Assembly: GCF_001274935.1 (NCBI RefSeq) | Contig: NZ_LILC01000010.1 | Span: 46,253 to 110,252 of the forward strand | DNA length: 64,000 nucleotides | Source of the DNA: Priestia koreensis | Lineage (GTDB): Bacteria > Bacillota > Bacilli > Bacillales > Bacillaceae_H | Direction of reading: 5' to 3' | Part shown: positions 1 through 9,675 of the stretch, one piece after another | How positions within the stretch are numbered: the stretch's first letter is position 1 | How the letters are laid out: the number at the start of each line of letters is the position of its first letter | Position numbers and translations under genes: made by a program | The notes under the pieces: generated by a model | The model's input: only the letters and a program-made list of their open reading frames with translations | Databases searched by the model: none | What the model was told of the DNA's origin: nothing

Positions 1-2
1 AA

Positions 3-737
3 TCTAAGGCAGCCACCTCTAATCAGTGGCTTATTATTAATAAGTCTACGAACAAGCTCGCGTTTTTTGAGAATGGAAAGCTTGTAAAAGAATTTAATGT
101 TGCCACAGGTAGAAGTCCGAGTTATACGCCAGAAGGAACGTTTAATATCGTAAATAAAATTAAAAACCGCCCTTATTATAGCAAAAATATTCCTGGGGGA
201 AGCCCTAAAAATCCATTAGGAGACCGTTGGTTCGGAATTGAAGCACGCGGTACATATGGTAATACGTACGGTATTCATGGGACGAATAATGAAAGTTCAA
301 TCGGGAAATACGCAAGCTCTGGCTGTGTACGTATGCATAACAAAGATGTAAGATGGTTGTTTGAACGAGTAAAAGTTCCAACAAAGGTAACCATCGGCTA
401 TTTTAAAGCGCAAAGCTTTGAGGACATTTCAAAGAAAAGCGGCTATGCTGTTGCTTCTTCCTGCAAAGGGGTTTGTTATGACGGAAAGCCAGTTAAGAAG
501 GGACAGGTAGGGTTTGTTACATTAAAACAAAACGCTGTGCTTAAGCAGGTCGGCAAAGACGGTAAAGTAGTTGTTGTTAAAACGTTAGGAAAAAGCGGTG
601 TGTTTGGCCTTTATAAAGTAGATCGTACTAGCAATCCAACGAAATTATTTATATCAGGAACTGCTTATGTTGAATATTCACCGAATCAAGTGGCCGTTCA
701 GTATATACCAGGAAGTATTTTAGCAAAAGTAAAGTAA
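3..737 (+). CDS. L,D-transpeptidase (YkuD domain), 5'-truncated by window edge
   Basis: The reading frame is open from base 3, so the true start lies upstream of the window. The visible part begins with the conserved beta-rich YkuD segment (NQWLIINKSTNKLAFFENG) and holds the catalytic signature: a His in YGIHGTN followed 15 residues later by SSGCVRMHN with the nucleophilic Cys. Enzymes of this family make 3-3 cross-links in peptidoglycan or attach proteins to it, outside the membrane. The roughly 125 residues after the catalytic domain (KSGYAVASSCKGVCYDG onward) are a C-terminal extension I do not recognise. Any signal peptide or LysM domain would be in the missing N-terminus. The fold assignment is firm; the cellular role is not. 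Confidence 0.88.
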   Translation, partial: SKAATSNQWLIINKSTNKLAFFENGKLVKEFNVATGRSPSYTPEGTFNIVNKIKNRPYYSKNIPGGSPKNPLGDRWFGIEARGTYGNTYGIHGTNNESSIGKYASSGCVRMHNKDVRWLFERVKVPTKVTIGYFKAQSFEDISKKSGYAVASSCKGVCYDGKPVKKGQVGFVTLKQNAVLKQVGKDGKVVVVKTLGKSGVFGLYKVDRTSNPTKLFISGTAYVEYSPNQVAVQYIPGSILAKVK

Positions 738-896
738 ATTCTTTTTCATATCTAACATCATTTCATGAATCCTATTGCTCGCTACGAATGGCGAATAAGG
801 GGTTCTTTTTTTATGTATGCCTCTTAATGACAAAAGTTTAAAGTTCAGAAAATAGGGAAATATACATTACGATGTTAACGAAAGGAATGTTTCATT

Positions 897-2432
897 ATGT
901 CGACAATTGACCTGTCTAGATTCGAAAAGAAAATGATTATCCGAAACATTAAACGTGAAGATATTGACGAAATTTTAGCTCTCCAAAAAATCTGTTTTCC
1001 GGGCATGGTGCCATGGAAACGAGATCATTTAGAAAGTCATTTACATATATTCCCTGAGGGGCAGTTTTGTGCAGAGTACGACGGAAAAATCATCGGATCG
1101 TGCTCAAGCTTAGTAATCAACTTCGATGAATACGACGATCAACACACGTGGGACGACATTACAGACGAGGGATACATCACCAACCATAACCCAGATGGCT
1201 ATAATATGTATGGAATTGAAGTGATGGTTCACCCAGATTACCGTGGAATGAAAATTGGTCGCCGTTTATATGAAGCAAGAAAAGATTTAGCAAGGCAGCT
1301 CAACTTAAAAAGCATCATTATTGGGGGAAGAATTCCAAAGTTCCATAAGCATTCAGAAGAGTTATCTCCAAGAGAGTATGTCGATCAAGTCATGCACCAC
1401 AACATTTATGATCCAGTTCTGTCTTTTCAATTGATGAATGGATTTACGTTAATGCGGATCAACCCGAACTATTTGCCAGATGACTTAGCTTCTAACAAGT
1501 ATGCCACCTTGATGGAGTGGAACAACGTTGAATACGTGCCTAAAACGAAGAGACATTTTAAAACGTCATTTCCAGTGCGAATTTGTGTTGTGCAATACAT
1601 GATGAAGCAAATTAGTTCGTTCGAAGAATTTGCTAAACAAGTGGAATACTATACAGATGTCGCTTACGATGCGCGCGCAGATTTTTGTGTATTCCCCGAA
1701 ATTTTCACAACGCAGCTCATGTCCTTCCTTGATGAAAAAGTTCCAAGTCAGGCTGTGCGAAGAGTGACGGAGTTTACAGAAGAATATATTGGGCTTTTTA
1801 CAAATTTAGCGATTAAGTACAATGTCAATATTATCGGAGGCTCTCACTTTGTTGAAGAGGATGAAGAGATTTATAACATTGGTTACCTCTTCCGCCGTGA
1901 TGGGACAATTGAACAGCAATATAAAATTCATATTACGCCAAATGAGCGAAAATGGTGGGGAATTAGCCCAGGAGATAAAGTAGAAGTATTTGATACGGAC
2001 TGTGGAAAAATTGCCATTCAAATTTGTTATGATATTGAATTTCCCGAGTTGGCTCGCATTGCAGCTGAAAAAGGAGCTAACATCATTTTTACACCTTTTA
2101 ATACGGAGGATCGCCAAGGCTATCTTCGCGTTCGTTATTGTGCACAAGCTAGGGCCGTTGAAAACCAGATCTATACGGTAATCGCAGGAACGGTTGGGAA
2201 CCTCCCTCAGGTAGAGAATATGGACATTCAATATGCTCAATCAGCCATTTTTGCACCGTCTGACTTTGAGTATGCACGTGATGGAATTGTAGGAGAATGT
2301 AATCCAAATATCGAGATGGTTGTCATCGGAGACGTGGATTTAGAAATTCTCCGTCGCCAGCGTCAATCAGGTACTGTTAGACAGCTGAAAGACAGACGTC
2401 ATGACGTCTATAACGTTCAGTACAAAAAATAA
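897..2432 (+). CDS. yhcX: GNAT acetyltransferase / carbon-nitrogen hydrolase fusion (YhcX-like)
   Basis: A 511-residue two-domain protein. Residues about 13-205 form a GNAT N-acetyltransferase domain with an acetyl-CoA loop near VHPDYRGMKIGRRLYEARK. Residues about 225-505 form a nitrilase-superfamily amidohydrolase with the full triad: Glu268 (FPEIF), Lys343 (QYKIH) and Cys377 (QICYDIEFPE). Length and position just before glpP match B. subtilis YhcX (yhcX-yhxA-glpP), though yhxA is missing here. An AAGGA ribosome binding site precedes the ATG. A terminator follows at once, so it is probably transcribed alone. The substrate of either domain is unknown; one protein carrying both suggests sequential acylation and deamidation or hydrolysis of one amine-bearing metabolite, which is inference. 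Confidence 0.9.
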   Translation: MSTIDLSRFEKKMIIRNIKREDIDEILALQKICFPGMVPWKRDHLESHLHIFPEGQFCAEYDGKIIGSCSSLVINFDEYDDQHTWDDITDEGYITNHNPDGYNMYGIEVMVHPDYRGMKIGRRLYEARKDLARQLNLKSIIIGGRIPKFHKHSEELSPREYVDQVMHHNIYDPVLSFQLMNGFTLMRINPNYLPDDLASNKYATLMEWNNVEYVPKTKRHFKTSFPVRICVVQYMMKQISSFEEFAKQVEYYTDVAYDARADFCVFPEIFTTQLMSFLDEKVPSQAVRRVTEFTEEYIGLFTNLAIKYNVNIIGGSHFVEEDEEIYNIGYLFRRDGTIEQQYKIHITPNERKWWGISPGDKVEVFDTDCGKIAIQICYDIEFPELARIAAEKGANIIFTPFNTEDRQGYLRVRYCAQARAVENQIYTVIAGTVGNLPQVENMDIQYAQSAIFAPSDFEYARDGIVGECNPNIEMVVIGDVDLEILRRQRQSGTVRQLKDRRHDVYNVQYKK

Positions 2433-2452
2433 CTTTCTGTTTGTGGAATAAA

Positions 2453-2498
2453 AAAGAGAAAGAAACCAAAAAAATAGCGGTTTCTTTCTCTTTTATCA
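2453..2498 (+). terminator. intrinsic terminator after yhcX
   Basis: Arms AAGAGAAAGAAACC and GGTTTCTTTCTCTT around an A-rich loop, followed by TTTTA. Confidence 0.8.
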
Positions 2499-2573
2499 TA
2501 ATAACTGCGCCATTTAATGATAATATGTAGAGAAGCGTTTTAAGAGGTTTTGCTAAAATTGGAGTGATAGTAA

Positions 2574-3131
2574 ATGGTTTTTCATGATCAGCATATTTTA
2601 CCTGCTGTACGTGACATGAAGCAGTTTGAACGATTTTTAAAAAGTCAGTTTGAATATGGTGTTCTTTTAGATAGTCAGCTCGGTCAGCTAAAAGGCATCA
2701 TGCGAGAAGCAAAAGCGCATGGAAAAAAACTTATGCTTCACGTAGACCTTATTCATGGGATTAAACATGATGAGCATGCGGTTGATTATTTATGTCAGGA
2801 GTTAAAGCCTGCAGGGTTAATCTCGACAAGAAGCTCGGTTATTGTTCGTGCTAAGCAAAAAGGTGTTTATGCAATTCAGCGTGTGTTCCTATTAGACACA
2901 ACGGCATTGGAAAAAAGCTACTCCTTGTTGAAAAAAGTTCAGCCAGATTATATTGAGCTTTTACCTGGAGTTATTCCCTCTTTTATTGAAGAAGTCGCAA
3001 AAGAAACAGGTATTCCTGTTTTAGCCGGGGGGTTGATTCGCACAGAAGAGGAAGTGAGAAGTGCGCTTTCTTCAGGTGCGAGTGCTGTGACGACATCAAA
3101 CAAAGAATTGTGGGACGTGACATTGAATTGA
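2574..3131 (+). CDS. glpP: glycerol-3-phosphate-responsive antiterminator GlpP
   Basis: A 185-residue GlpP-family protein with a TIM-barrel-like fold (segments [15 protein letters not shown] and [19 protein letters not shown]). In B. subtilis GlpP binds glycerol-3-phosphate and then the leader mRNAs of glpFK and glpD, preventing termination. Its targets lie directly downstream: two leaders with terminator hairpins, before glpF and before glpD. The reading frame starts with ATG at 2574 after a weak GGAGTG site. It is followed by its own gap with a promoter for glpF, so it is likely a separate unit as in B. subtilis. Family and genomic context agree. Confidence 0.95.
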   Translation: MVFHDQHILPAVRDMKQFERFLKSQFEYGVLLDSQLGQLKGIMREAKAHGKKLMLHVDLIHGIKHDEHAVDYLCQELKPAGLISTRSSVIVRAKQKGVYAIQRVFLLDTTALEKSYSLLKKVQPDYIELLPGVIPSFIEEVAKETGIPVLAGGLIRTEEEVRSALSSGASAVTTSNKELWDVTLN

Positions 3132-3189
3132 CTTTTCCTCACAGGTCTGAATGGCAAAAAACGGTATAGGTCAAATTTCCTTAAAAGGT

Positions 3190-3218
3190 TTGACACCGCT
3201 TTCAATATCTAGTATTCT
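3190..3218 (+). promoter_or_regulatory. candidate sigma-A promoter for glpFK
   Basis: TTGACA, 17-nt spacer, TATTCT, about 40 nt before the leader hairpin. The -35 is perfect and the -10 is 4/6. Confidence 0.6.
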
Positions 3219-3256
3219 ATGTTCATAAGTTAATACATGTGACGGAGAAACTGGAG

Positions 3257-3330
3257 ATCCACAATATGTTAGCGTATTAGTATTAGCAGTACTATATATG
3301 TGAAGAGATATTGTGGATTTTTGTTTTTCT
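3257..3330 (+). promoter_or_regulatory. glpFK leader terminator, GlpP antitermination target
   Basis: Perfect 11-bp arms ATCCACAATAT (3257-3267) and ATATTGTGGAT (3308-3318) flank a 40-nt loop and end in a T-rich run. This is an intrinsic terminator inside the 5' leader, about 55 nt before glpF. With glpP directly upstream, control by GlpP plus glycerol-3-phosphate is the natural reading. The purine-rich GACGGAGAAACTGGAG just before the stem has a counterpart before the glpD hairpin and may be part of the recognition site. Confidence 0.8.
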
Positions 3331-3356
3331 AGTCCAGCATTTTTTATAATTAGGAC

Positions 3357-3370
3357 TGTAACCGTTTACA
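3357..3370 (+). promoter_or_regulatory. cre site (CcpA operator) before glpF
   Basis: TGTAACCGTTTACA matches the consensus TGWAANCGNTNWCA at every position. It lies between the leader terminator and the glpF ribosome binding site, so CcpA bound here would block elongation or a local promoter (a TATAAT at 3345-3350 lies just upstream). Confidence 0.8.
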
Positions 3371-3386
3371 GACAGGGGGAAATAAC

Positions 3387-4202
3387 ATGAGTCCATTTTG
3401 GGGAGAAGTCGTAGGAACAATGATTCTAATTATACTAGGTGGGGGGGTTTGTGCAGGTACAGCACTGAAAAAATCCTTCGCTGAAAATTCTGGTTGGATT
3501 GTTATTACATTTGGTTGGGGCTTAGGGGTAGCGATGGCTGCTTATGCTGTTGGAGGCATTAGTGGAGCACATTTGAATCCAGCACTAACAATTGGTCTTG
3601 CAATTGCTGGAGATTTTGCTTGGGATAAAGTTCCTATGTATATTCTAGGGCAGTTTTTAGGGGCGTTTTTAGGAGCATGTCTTGTGTATCTTCAATATTT
3701 ACCTCACTGGAGAGCAACAGAAGATCCAGGAGCGAAGCTAGGTGTGTTTTCTACAGGACCAGCTATTCCAAATCCATTTGCAAACTTACTAAGTGAAATT
3801 ATCGGTACATTTGTTTTAGTTTTAGGCATCATGGCAATCGGAGCAAATAAATTTACAGAGGGTTTAAACCCATTAGTAGTCGGATTTTTAATCATAAGTA
3901 TCGGTCTTTCTTTAGGTGGTACGACAGGTTATGCGATCAACCCAGCAAGGGATTTAGGCCCGCGTATCGCACATGCATTGCTACCGATTGCGGGTAAAGG
4001 TGGATCCAACTGGGGGTATGCGTTAATCCCAGTCATCGGACCAATCTTGGGCGGAGCATTCGCAGCCGTATTTTATCAAGCCGTATTCAAAGAAAATATG
4101 ACTACTTATTTCTGGCCAGTTGTTATTATAATGGTAGTAGTTTTAGGGATTGCGTTTGCTCTTACAAAAAGTAAAGAGACAACAAAAGCTATCGCAAAAT
4201 AA
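3387..4202 (+). CDS. glpF: glycerol uptake facilitator (aquaglyceroporin)
   Basis: A 271-residue six-helix membrane channel of the MIP family. It has both half-helix signatures, AHLNPALT near residue 66 and YAINPARDLGPR near residue 187; the Asp after NPAR is typical of glycerol-conducting members. It lets glycerol cross the membrane by facilitated diffusion for trapping by GlpK, encoded 46 bp downstream. The start is the ATG after a strong AGGGGGA site. Transcription is probably controlled by GlpP antitermination and by the cre site just upstream. Length and motifs are ordinary for the family. Confidence 0.97.
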   Translation: MSPFWGEVVGTMILIILGGGVCAGTALKKSFAENSGWIVITFGWGLGVAMAAYAVGGISGAHLNPALTIGLAIAGDFAWDKVPMYILGQFLGAFLGACLVYLQYLPHWRATEDPGAKLGVFSTGPAIPNPFANLLSEIIGTFVLVLGIMAIGANKFTEGLNPLVVGFLIISIGLSLGGTTGYAINPARDLGPRIAHALLPIAGKGGSNWGYALIPVIGPILGGAFAAVFYQAVFKENMTTYFWPVVIIMVVVLGIAFALTKSKETTKAIAK

Positions 4203-4221
4203 ACCAACTAATAAATAATGA

Positions 4222-5739
<1,518 letters not shown>

Positions 5740-5756
5740 GAACGGGTAAAAAACCT

Positions 5757-5784
5757 TTGCAAGTAGGAATGAATATGGTAAGAT
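5757..5784 (+). promoter_or_regulatory. candidate promoter for glpD
   Basis: TTGCAA, 16-nt spacer, TAAGAT in the glpK-glpD gap, about 35 nt before the leader hairpin. Both boxes are 4/6, so this is a modest candidate. Confidence 0.4.
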
Positions 5785-5817
5785 AAAAACAAGTTAATAA
5801 CTGGTTGGAGAACAGGG

Positions 5818-5876
5818 AGAGACCATGAGTCCTTATCGCATTTATTGCATAGGGGACTTGTGGTCTCTTTTTATTT
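5818..5876 (+). promoter_or_regulatory. glpD leader terminator, second GlpP target
   Basis: Arms AGAGACCATGAGTCC (5818-5832) and GGACTTGTGGTCTCT (5854-5868), then TTTTTATTT. The purine-rich GGTTGGAGAACAGGGAG before the stem resembles the element before the glpF hairpin. The hairpin sits directly before the glpD ribosome binding site, as in the GlpP-controlled glpD leader of B. subtilis. Confidence 0.8.
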
Positions 5877-5895
5877 CGAAAGGAGCAGGATAAAA

Positions 5896-7572
5896 ATGGA
5901 ATTTTCAAGTCGTAAACGAGTTAACATATTAGATCAATTAGCAGGAGAACAGCTTGACGTGTTAGTTATTGGAGGAGGAATCACTGGATCAGGAATTGCT
6001 CTTGATGCAACGACACGAGGACTTAAAGTAGGATTAGTGGAAATGCAGGACTTTGCAGCTGGAACATCTAGCCGTTCAACTAAACTTGTTCATGGTGGAC
6101 TTCGTTATTTAAAACAGTTTGAAGTGAAAATGGTGGCAGAGGTAGGAAAAGAGCGTGCGATTGTATATGAGAACGGTCCACACGTTACCACTCCTGAGTG
6201 GATGGTGCTTCCATTCTATGAAGGCGGAACATTCGGTAAATTTTCTACTTCCATTGGGCTAAGAGTATATGACTTTTTAGCTGGGGTAAAACGTAATGAA
6301 CGTCGTAAAATGTTAAGCGTAGAAGAAACATTAAAACGTGAACCGTTACTAAAATCAAAAGGTTTAAAAGGTGGCGGGTACTACGTTGAGTACAAAACGG
6401 ATGATGCTCGTTTAACAATTGAGGTTGCAAAGGAAGCAGCAAAACGCGGTGCGCTATTAGAAAACTACGCAAAAGTTGAAGAGTTTATTTATGAAAATGG
6501 CAAGGCTGTTGGAGCCGTTGTAGTCGATCAAATTCAGGGCAAAAGCTACAAAGTATATGCGAAGAAAATTGTAAATGCAGCAGGACCATGGGTAGATACA
6601 CTACGTGAAAAAGATAATTCAAAAAAAGGAAAACAGCTTCAGTTAACAAAAGGTATTCACCTTGTTATTGATCAAAGCCGTTTCCCGTTAAAACAAGCGA
6701 TTTATTTTGATACACCAGACGGACGCATGGTGTTTGCGATTCCTCGTGATGGCAAAGCTTACGTAGGAACAACGGATACTGTATACAAAGCAGATCAAAC
6801 TCATCCACAGATGACAGTAGCAGATCGTAAATACGTGATTGATGCTATTAATTTCATTTTCCCGGATGCGAAAATTACAGAAGCAGATGTAGAATCCAGC
6901 TGGGCTGGTGTTCGTCCGTTAATTCATGAAGAAGGAAAAGATCCATCTGAAATCTCTCGTAAGGATGAAATTTGGACATCCGACTCAGGACTTATCACAA
7001 TCGCTGGCGGTAAGCTGACAGGATACCGTAAAATGGCTGAAATCGTTGTTGATTTAGTAGCAAAACGTCTAGGTGAAGAAATCGGCAAAACGTTCCCTGC
7101 TGCTCAAACGAAGCATATGAGCATTTCTGGGGGAGATGTTGGAGGATCTAAAAACTTCCCTTCATTTGTAAATGCGAAAACAAAAGAAGGTATGCAACTT
7201 GGTTTATCACAAAGCGCGGCTGAAAAGCTTGTAAGACGATATGGTTCAAACATCGATACCGTTTTTGGCTACATCCGCACGCAAGGGGAAGAATTGACTC
7301 GCAGTCAGTTACCAATTGAAGTGTTCCTACAAATTTTCTACGGCATGGAAGAAGAAATGGTAACAAAACCAATTGACTTCTTCATTCGCCGCACAGGTGC
7401 TGTGTACTTTGATATTAATTGGGCACGCCAATTTAAAGAGCCTGTCGTTCGCTATATGGCTCAACGACTAGGATGGAATGAACAACAAACGGCTCTATAC
7501 ACGAAGGAAGTTGAAAAACACATTCACGATGCGGTTGTTCCACTTGATGAGTCAGCTCAAAAAATTAGCTAA
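5896..7572 (+). CDS. glpD: aerobic glycerol-3-phosphate dehydrogenase (FAD)
   Basis: A 558-residue membrane-associated flavoprotein that oxidises glycerol-3-phosphate to dihydroxyacetone phosphate and passes electrons to menaquinone. The N-terminal FAD loop VLVIGGGITGSGIALDA, the GTSSRSTKLVHGGLRYL motif and the C-terminal GGKLTGYRKMA are all visible. I start it at the ATG at 5896, 5 bases after AAGGAGCAGG; an in-frame ATG at 5845 lies inside the leader hairpin and adds 17 unconserved residues. Expression should depend on GlpP antitermination at that hairpin. The family call is secure. Confidence 0.97.
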   Translation: MEFSSRKRVNILDQLAGEQLDVLVIGGGITGSGIALDATTRGLKVGLVEMQDFAAGTSSRSTKLVHGGLRYLKQFEVKMVAEVGKERAIVYENGPHVTTPEWMVLPFYEGGTFGKFSTSIGLRVYDFLAGVKRNERRKMLSVEETLKREPLLKSKGLKGGGYYVEYKTDDARLTIEVAKEAAKRGALLENYAKVEEFIYENGKAVGAVVVDQIQGKSYKVYAKKIVNAAGPWVDTLREKDNSKKGKQLQLTKGIHLVIDQSRFPLKQAIYFDTPDGRMVFAIPRDGKAYVGTTDTVYKADQTHPQMTVADRKYVIDAINFIFPDAKITEADVESSWAGVRPLIHEEGKDPSEISRKDEIWTSDSGLITIAGGKLTGYRKMAEIVVDLVAKRLGEEIGKTFPAAQTKHMSISGGDVGGSKNFPSFVNAKTKEGMQLGLSQSAAEKLVRRYGSNIDTVFGYIRTQGEELTRSQLPIEVFLQIFYGMEEEMVTKPIDFFIRRTGAVYFDINWARQFKEPVVRYMAQRLGWNEQQTALYTKEVEKHIHDAVVPLDESAQKIS

Positions 7573-7687
7573 TTAACAGGCTCTCGCTCGAAATTTGTCA
7601 AAATTTCCATTATGATGATAGAAGGAAACGCAGCTTAAAATGTAGAAGTTAATGAAAACAAGGATGGAAAAGACGAGGAGGAGAACG

Positions 7688-9442
7688 ATGGGCTGGAGAG
7701 AGACTTATGCAACGTGGCAAGAAAGTCAGCGCTTAGATGCTGAGATGAGGGGAATTCTAGAAGACCTTAAAGATGATGAGAAGCAGTTGGAAGACTGTTT
7801 TTATAAAAATTTGGAATTTGGTACAGGTGGTATGCGTGGCGAAATAGGTGTGGGAACCAATCGTATGAATACTTATACGGTTCGTAAAGCATCTGCAGGA
7901 TTTGCTCAGTACATCAAAGCCAATGGTGAAGAAGCGATGAATCGTGGTGTCGTGATTGCCTATGATTCAAGACATAAGTCACCTGAATTTGCGATGGAAG
8001 CAGCAAAAACGCTCGCAACAAACGGGATCAAAACATATGTATTTAGCGAGTTGCGTCCAACGCCTGAGCTATCATTCGCAGTGCGTCACTTGAATGCATT
8101 TGGTGGGATTGTGATCACAGCAAGTCACAATCCTCCTGAATACAATGGATATAAAGTGTATGGACCTGATGGAGCACAGCTACCACCTCATGAGGCAGAT
8201 GAGCTTATTCAATACGTATATGAGTTCAAGGATGAACTAGGCATTGAGGTAGAAGATGAAGCTTCTTTAAAGCAACAAGGACTCATTACGATCATTGACC
8301 GTGAAGTAGATGAAGCATATCAAGCTGAGCTAAAAACCATTTTGCTACACCCTGAGCTTGCACAGGAGCTTGGCGATGACTTAAAAATTGTTTTTACTCC
8401 TCTACATGGTACGGCGAATAAACCAGTGACAGAAGCTCTACAAGCGATAGGATATCAGAATGTAACGGTGATTGCAGAGCAAGCTGTTCCAGATCCAAAT
8501 TTCTCGACTGTAAAATCACCAAATCCTGAAGACCCTGCCGCGTTTCAATATGCGATTGCGGAAGGCAAAAGAACGAATGCAGATATTTTAATTGCAACAG
8601 ACCCTGATGCAGATCGACTTGGTATTGCGGTTAAAAACGAACAAGATGAGTACGTACTGTTAACTGGAAACCAAACGGGCGCACTTCTTCTTCACTATCT
8701 ATTAAAAGAAAAGAAAGAAAAGCAGCTACTTCCTAGCAACGGCGTCGTATTAAAAACGATTGTGACCTCTGAACTTGGTGGTAAAATCGCTAAATCTTTC
8801 GGATTAGAAGTTGTAGATACGTTAACAGGATTTAAGTTTATCGGTGAAAAAATTAAGCAGTACGAGCAAACGGGTGAGTACACGTTCCAATTTGGCTATG
8901 AGGAAAGCTATGGCTATTTGATCGGCGATTTCGCTCGTGATAAGGATGCTGTTCAAGCTGTACTTGTAGCAGTAGAAGCGTGTGGCTACTACAAAAAACA
9001 AGGTCACACCTTGTATCAAGCCCTACAGCAAATTTTCAAAGAGTATGGTTACTACCAAGAAGGACTAGAATCTTTAACGTTAAAAGGAAAAGAAGGAGCA
9101 GAGCATATCAATCAGCTCCTTACAAGCTTCCGAGCAAACCCGCCACAGCAGATCGCTGGCAAAAAAGTGGTGACGTTAGAGGACTATTCTACAGGTGAGC
9201 GCCACCATATTTTAGATAATCTTAACGAGCCGATTACTCTTCCTAAATCAAATGTACTAAAATTTTATTTAGAAGATGGCTCTTGGTTCTGCCTCCGTCC
9301 ATCCGGTACGGAGCCAAAGGTGAAATTCTATTTCGGAGTGGTTGGTGCTACTGAATCAGAGAGCTCAGAAAGCCTACAGCAAATTAAAGCTGATCTAATG
9401 AATCGCGTTCATGAATCATTGAACCAGCTTCAAAACGCATAA
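7688..9442 (+). CDS. pgcA: alpha-phosphoglucomutase (PgcA type)
   Basis: A 584-residue alpha-D-phosphohexomutase interconverting glucose-6-phosphate and glucose-1-phosphate, feeding UDP-glucose for wall teichoic acid and glycolipid synthesis. It has the phosphoserine loop [13 protein letters not shown] (around residues 135-147), the Mg2+ loop DPDADRLG, the sugar-binding GYEES and the C-terminal RPSGTEPK phosphate-binding loop. The start is the ATG at 7688 just after AGGAGGAG, giving an N-terminus ([10 protein letters not shown]) like that of B. subtilis PgcA/YhxB; an ATG at 7652 would place that ribosome binding site inside the gene. The position after glpD is conserved with B. subtilis. Confidence 0.95.
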   Translation: MGWRETYATWQESQRLDAEMRGILEDLKDDEKQLEDCFYKNLEFGTGGMRGEIGVGTNRMNTYTVRKASAGFAQYIKANGEEAMNRGVVIAYDSRHKSPEFAMEAAKTLATNGIKTYVFSELRPTPELSFAVRHLNAFGGIVITASHNPPEYNGYKVYGPDGAQLPPHEADELIQYVYEFKDELGIEVEDEASLKQQGLITIIDREVDEAYQAELKTILLHPELAQELGDDLKIVFTPLHGTANKPVTEALQAIGYQNVTVIAEQAVPDPNFSTVKSPNPEDPAAFQYAIAEGKRTNADILIATDPDADRLGIAVKNEQDEYVLLTGNQTGALLLHYLLKEKKEKQLLPSNGVVLKTIVTSELGGKIAKSFGLEVVDTLTGFKFIGEKIKQYEQTGEYTFQFGYEESYGYLIGDFARDKDAVQAVLVAVEACGYYKKQGHTLYQALQQIFKEYGYYQEGLESLTLKGKEGAEHINQLLTSFRANPPQQIAGKKVVTLEDYSTGERHHILDNLNEPITLPKSNVLKFYLEDGSWFCLRPSGTEPKVKFYFGVVGATESESSESLQQIKADLMNRVHESLNQLQNA

Positions 9443-9445
9443 GAA

Positions 9446-9475
9446 AAAGAGCGGATTTTTCCGCTCTTTTTTTTA
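9446..9475 (+). terminator. terminator after pgcA
   Basis: AAAAAGAGCGGA, short T loop, then TCCGCTCTTTTTTTT. Confidence 0.85.
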
Positions 9476-9489
9476 TGCTGACATTTATA

Positions 9490-9570
9490 CAAACGTTTGA
9501 TTGAATGTCTAGAAACCTTTGTCCACCAAGACGTTAAGGCTTTTTAAATAAACGTTTGTTTAAAAAGCCC
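9490..9570. repeat. paired AAACGTTT palindromes and a long inverted repeat before yhcY
   Basis: CAAACGTTTG at 9490-9499 and AAACGTTT at 9550-9557 are centred 59 bp apart. The second is the core of a larger inverted repeat with arms GGCTTTTTAAA and TTTAAAAAGCC (9538-9568). There is no T-run after it, so it does not look like a normal terminator. It could be an operator for the yhcY-yhcZ unit, which is inference. Confidence 0.45.
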
Positions 9571-9632
9571 TTCTACAACTTTAGTCGTAGAAAAGTTCAA
9601 TCCAAAATATGACACGAAAACGTTGTGCATAT

Positions 9633-9641
9633 TGATATAAT
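9633..9641 (+). promoter_or_regulatory. candidate extended -10 promoter for yhcYZ
   Basis: TGATATAAT (extended -10) 34 bases before the yhcY start. No good -35 is visible at the usual spacing. Confidence 0.45.
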
Positions 9642-9675
9642 GTAAGTACTACAAAATTAACGGCGAGGGATAGAC

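Noticed and set aside
1806..2240. 144-codon minus-strand ORF
   Set aside because: Lies wholly inside yhcX, whose domains are conserved; no ribosome binding site and no recognisable protein features.
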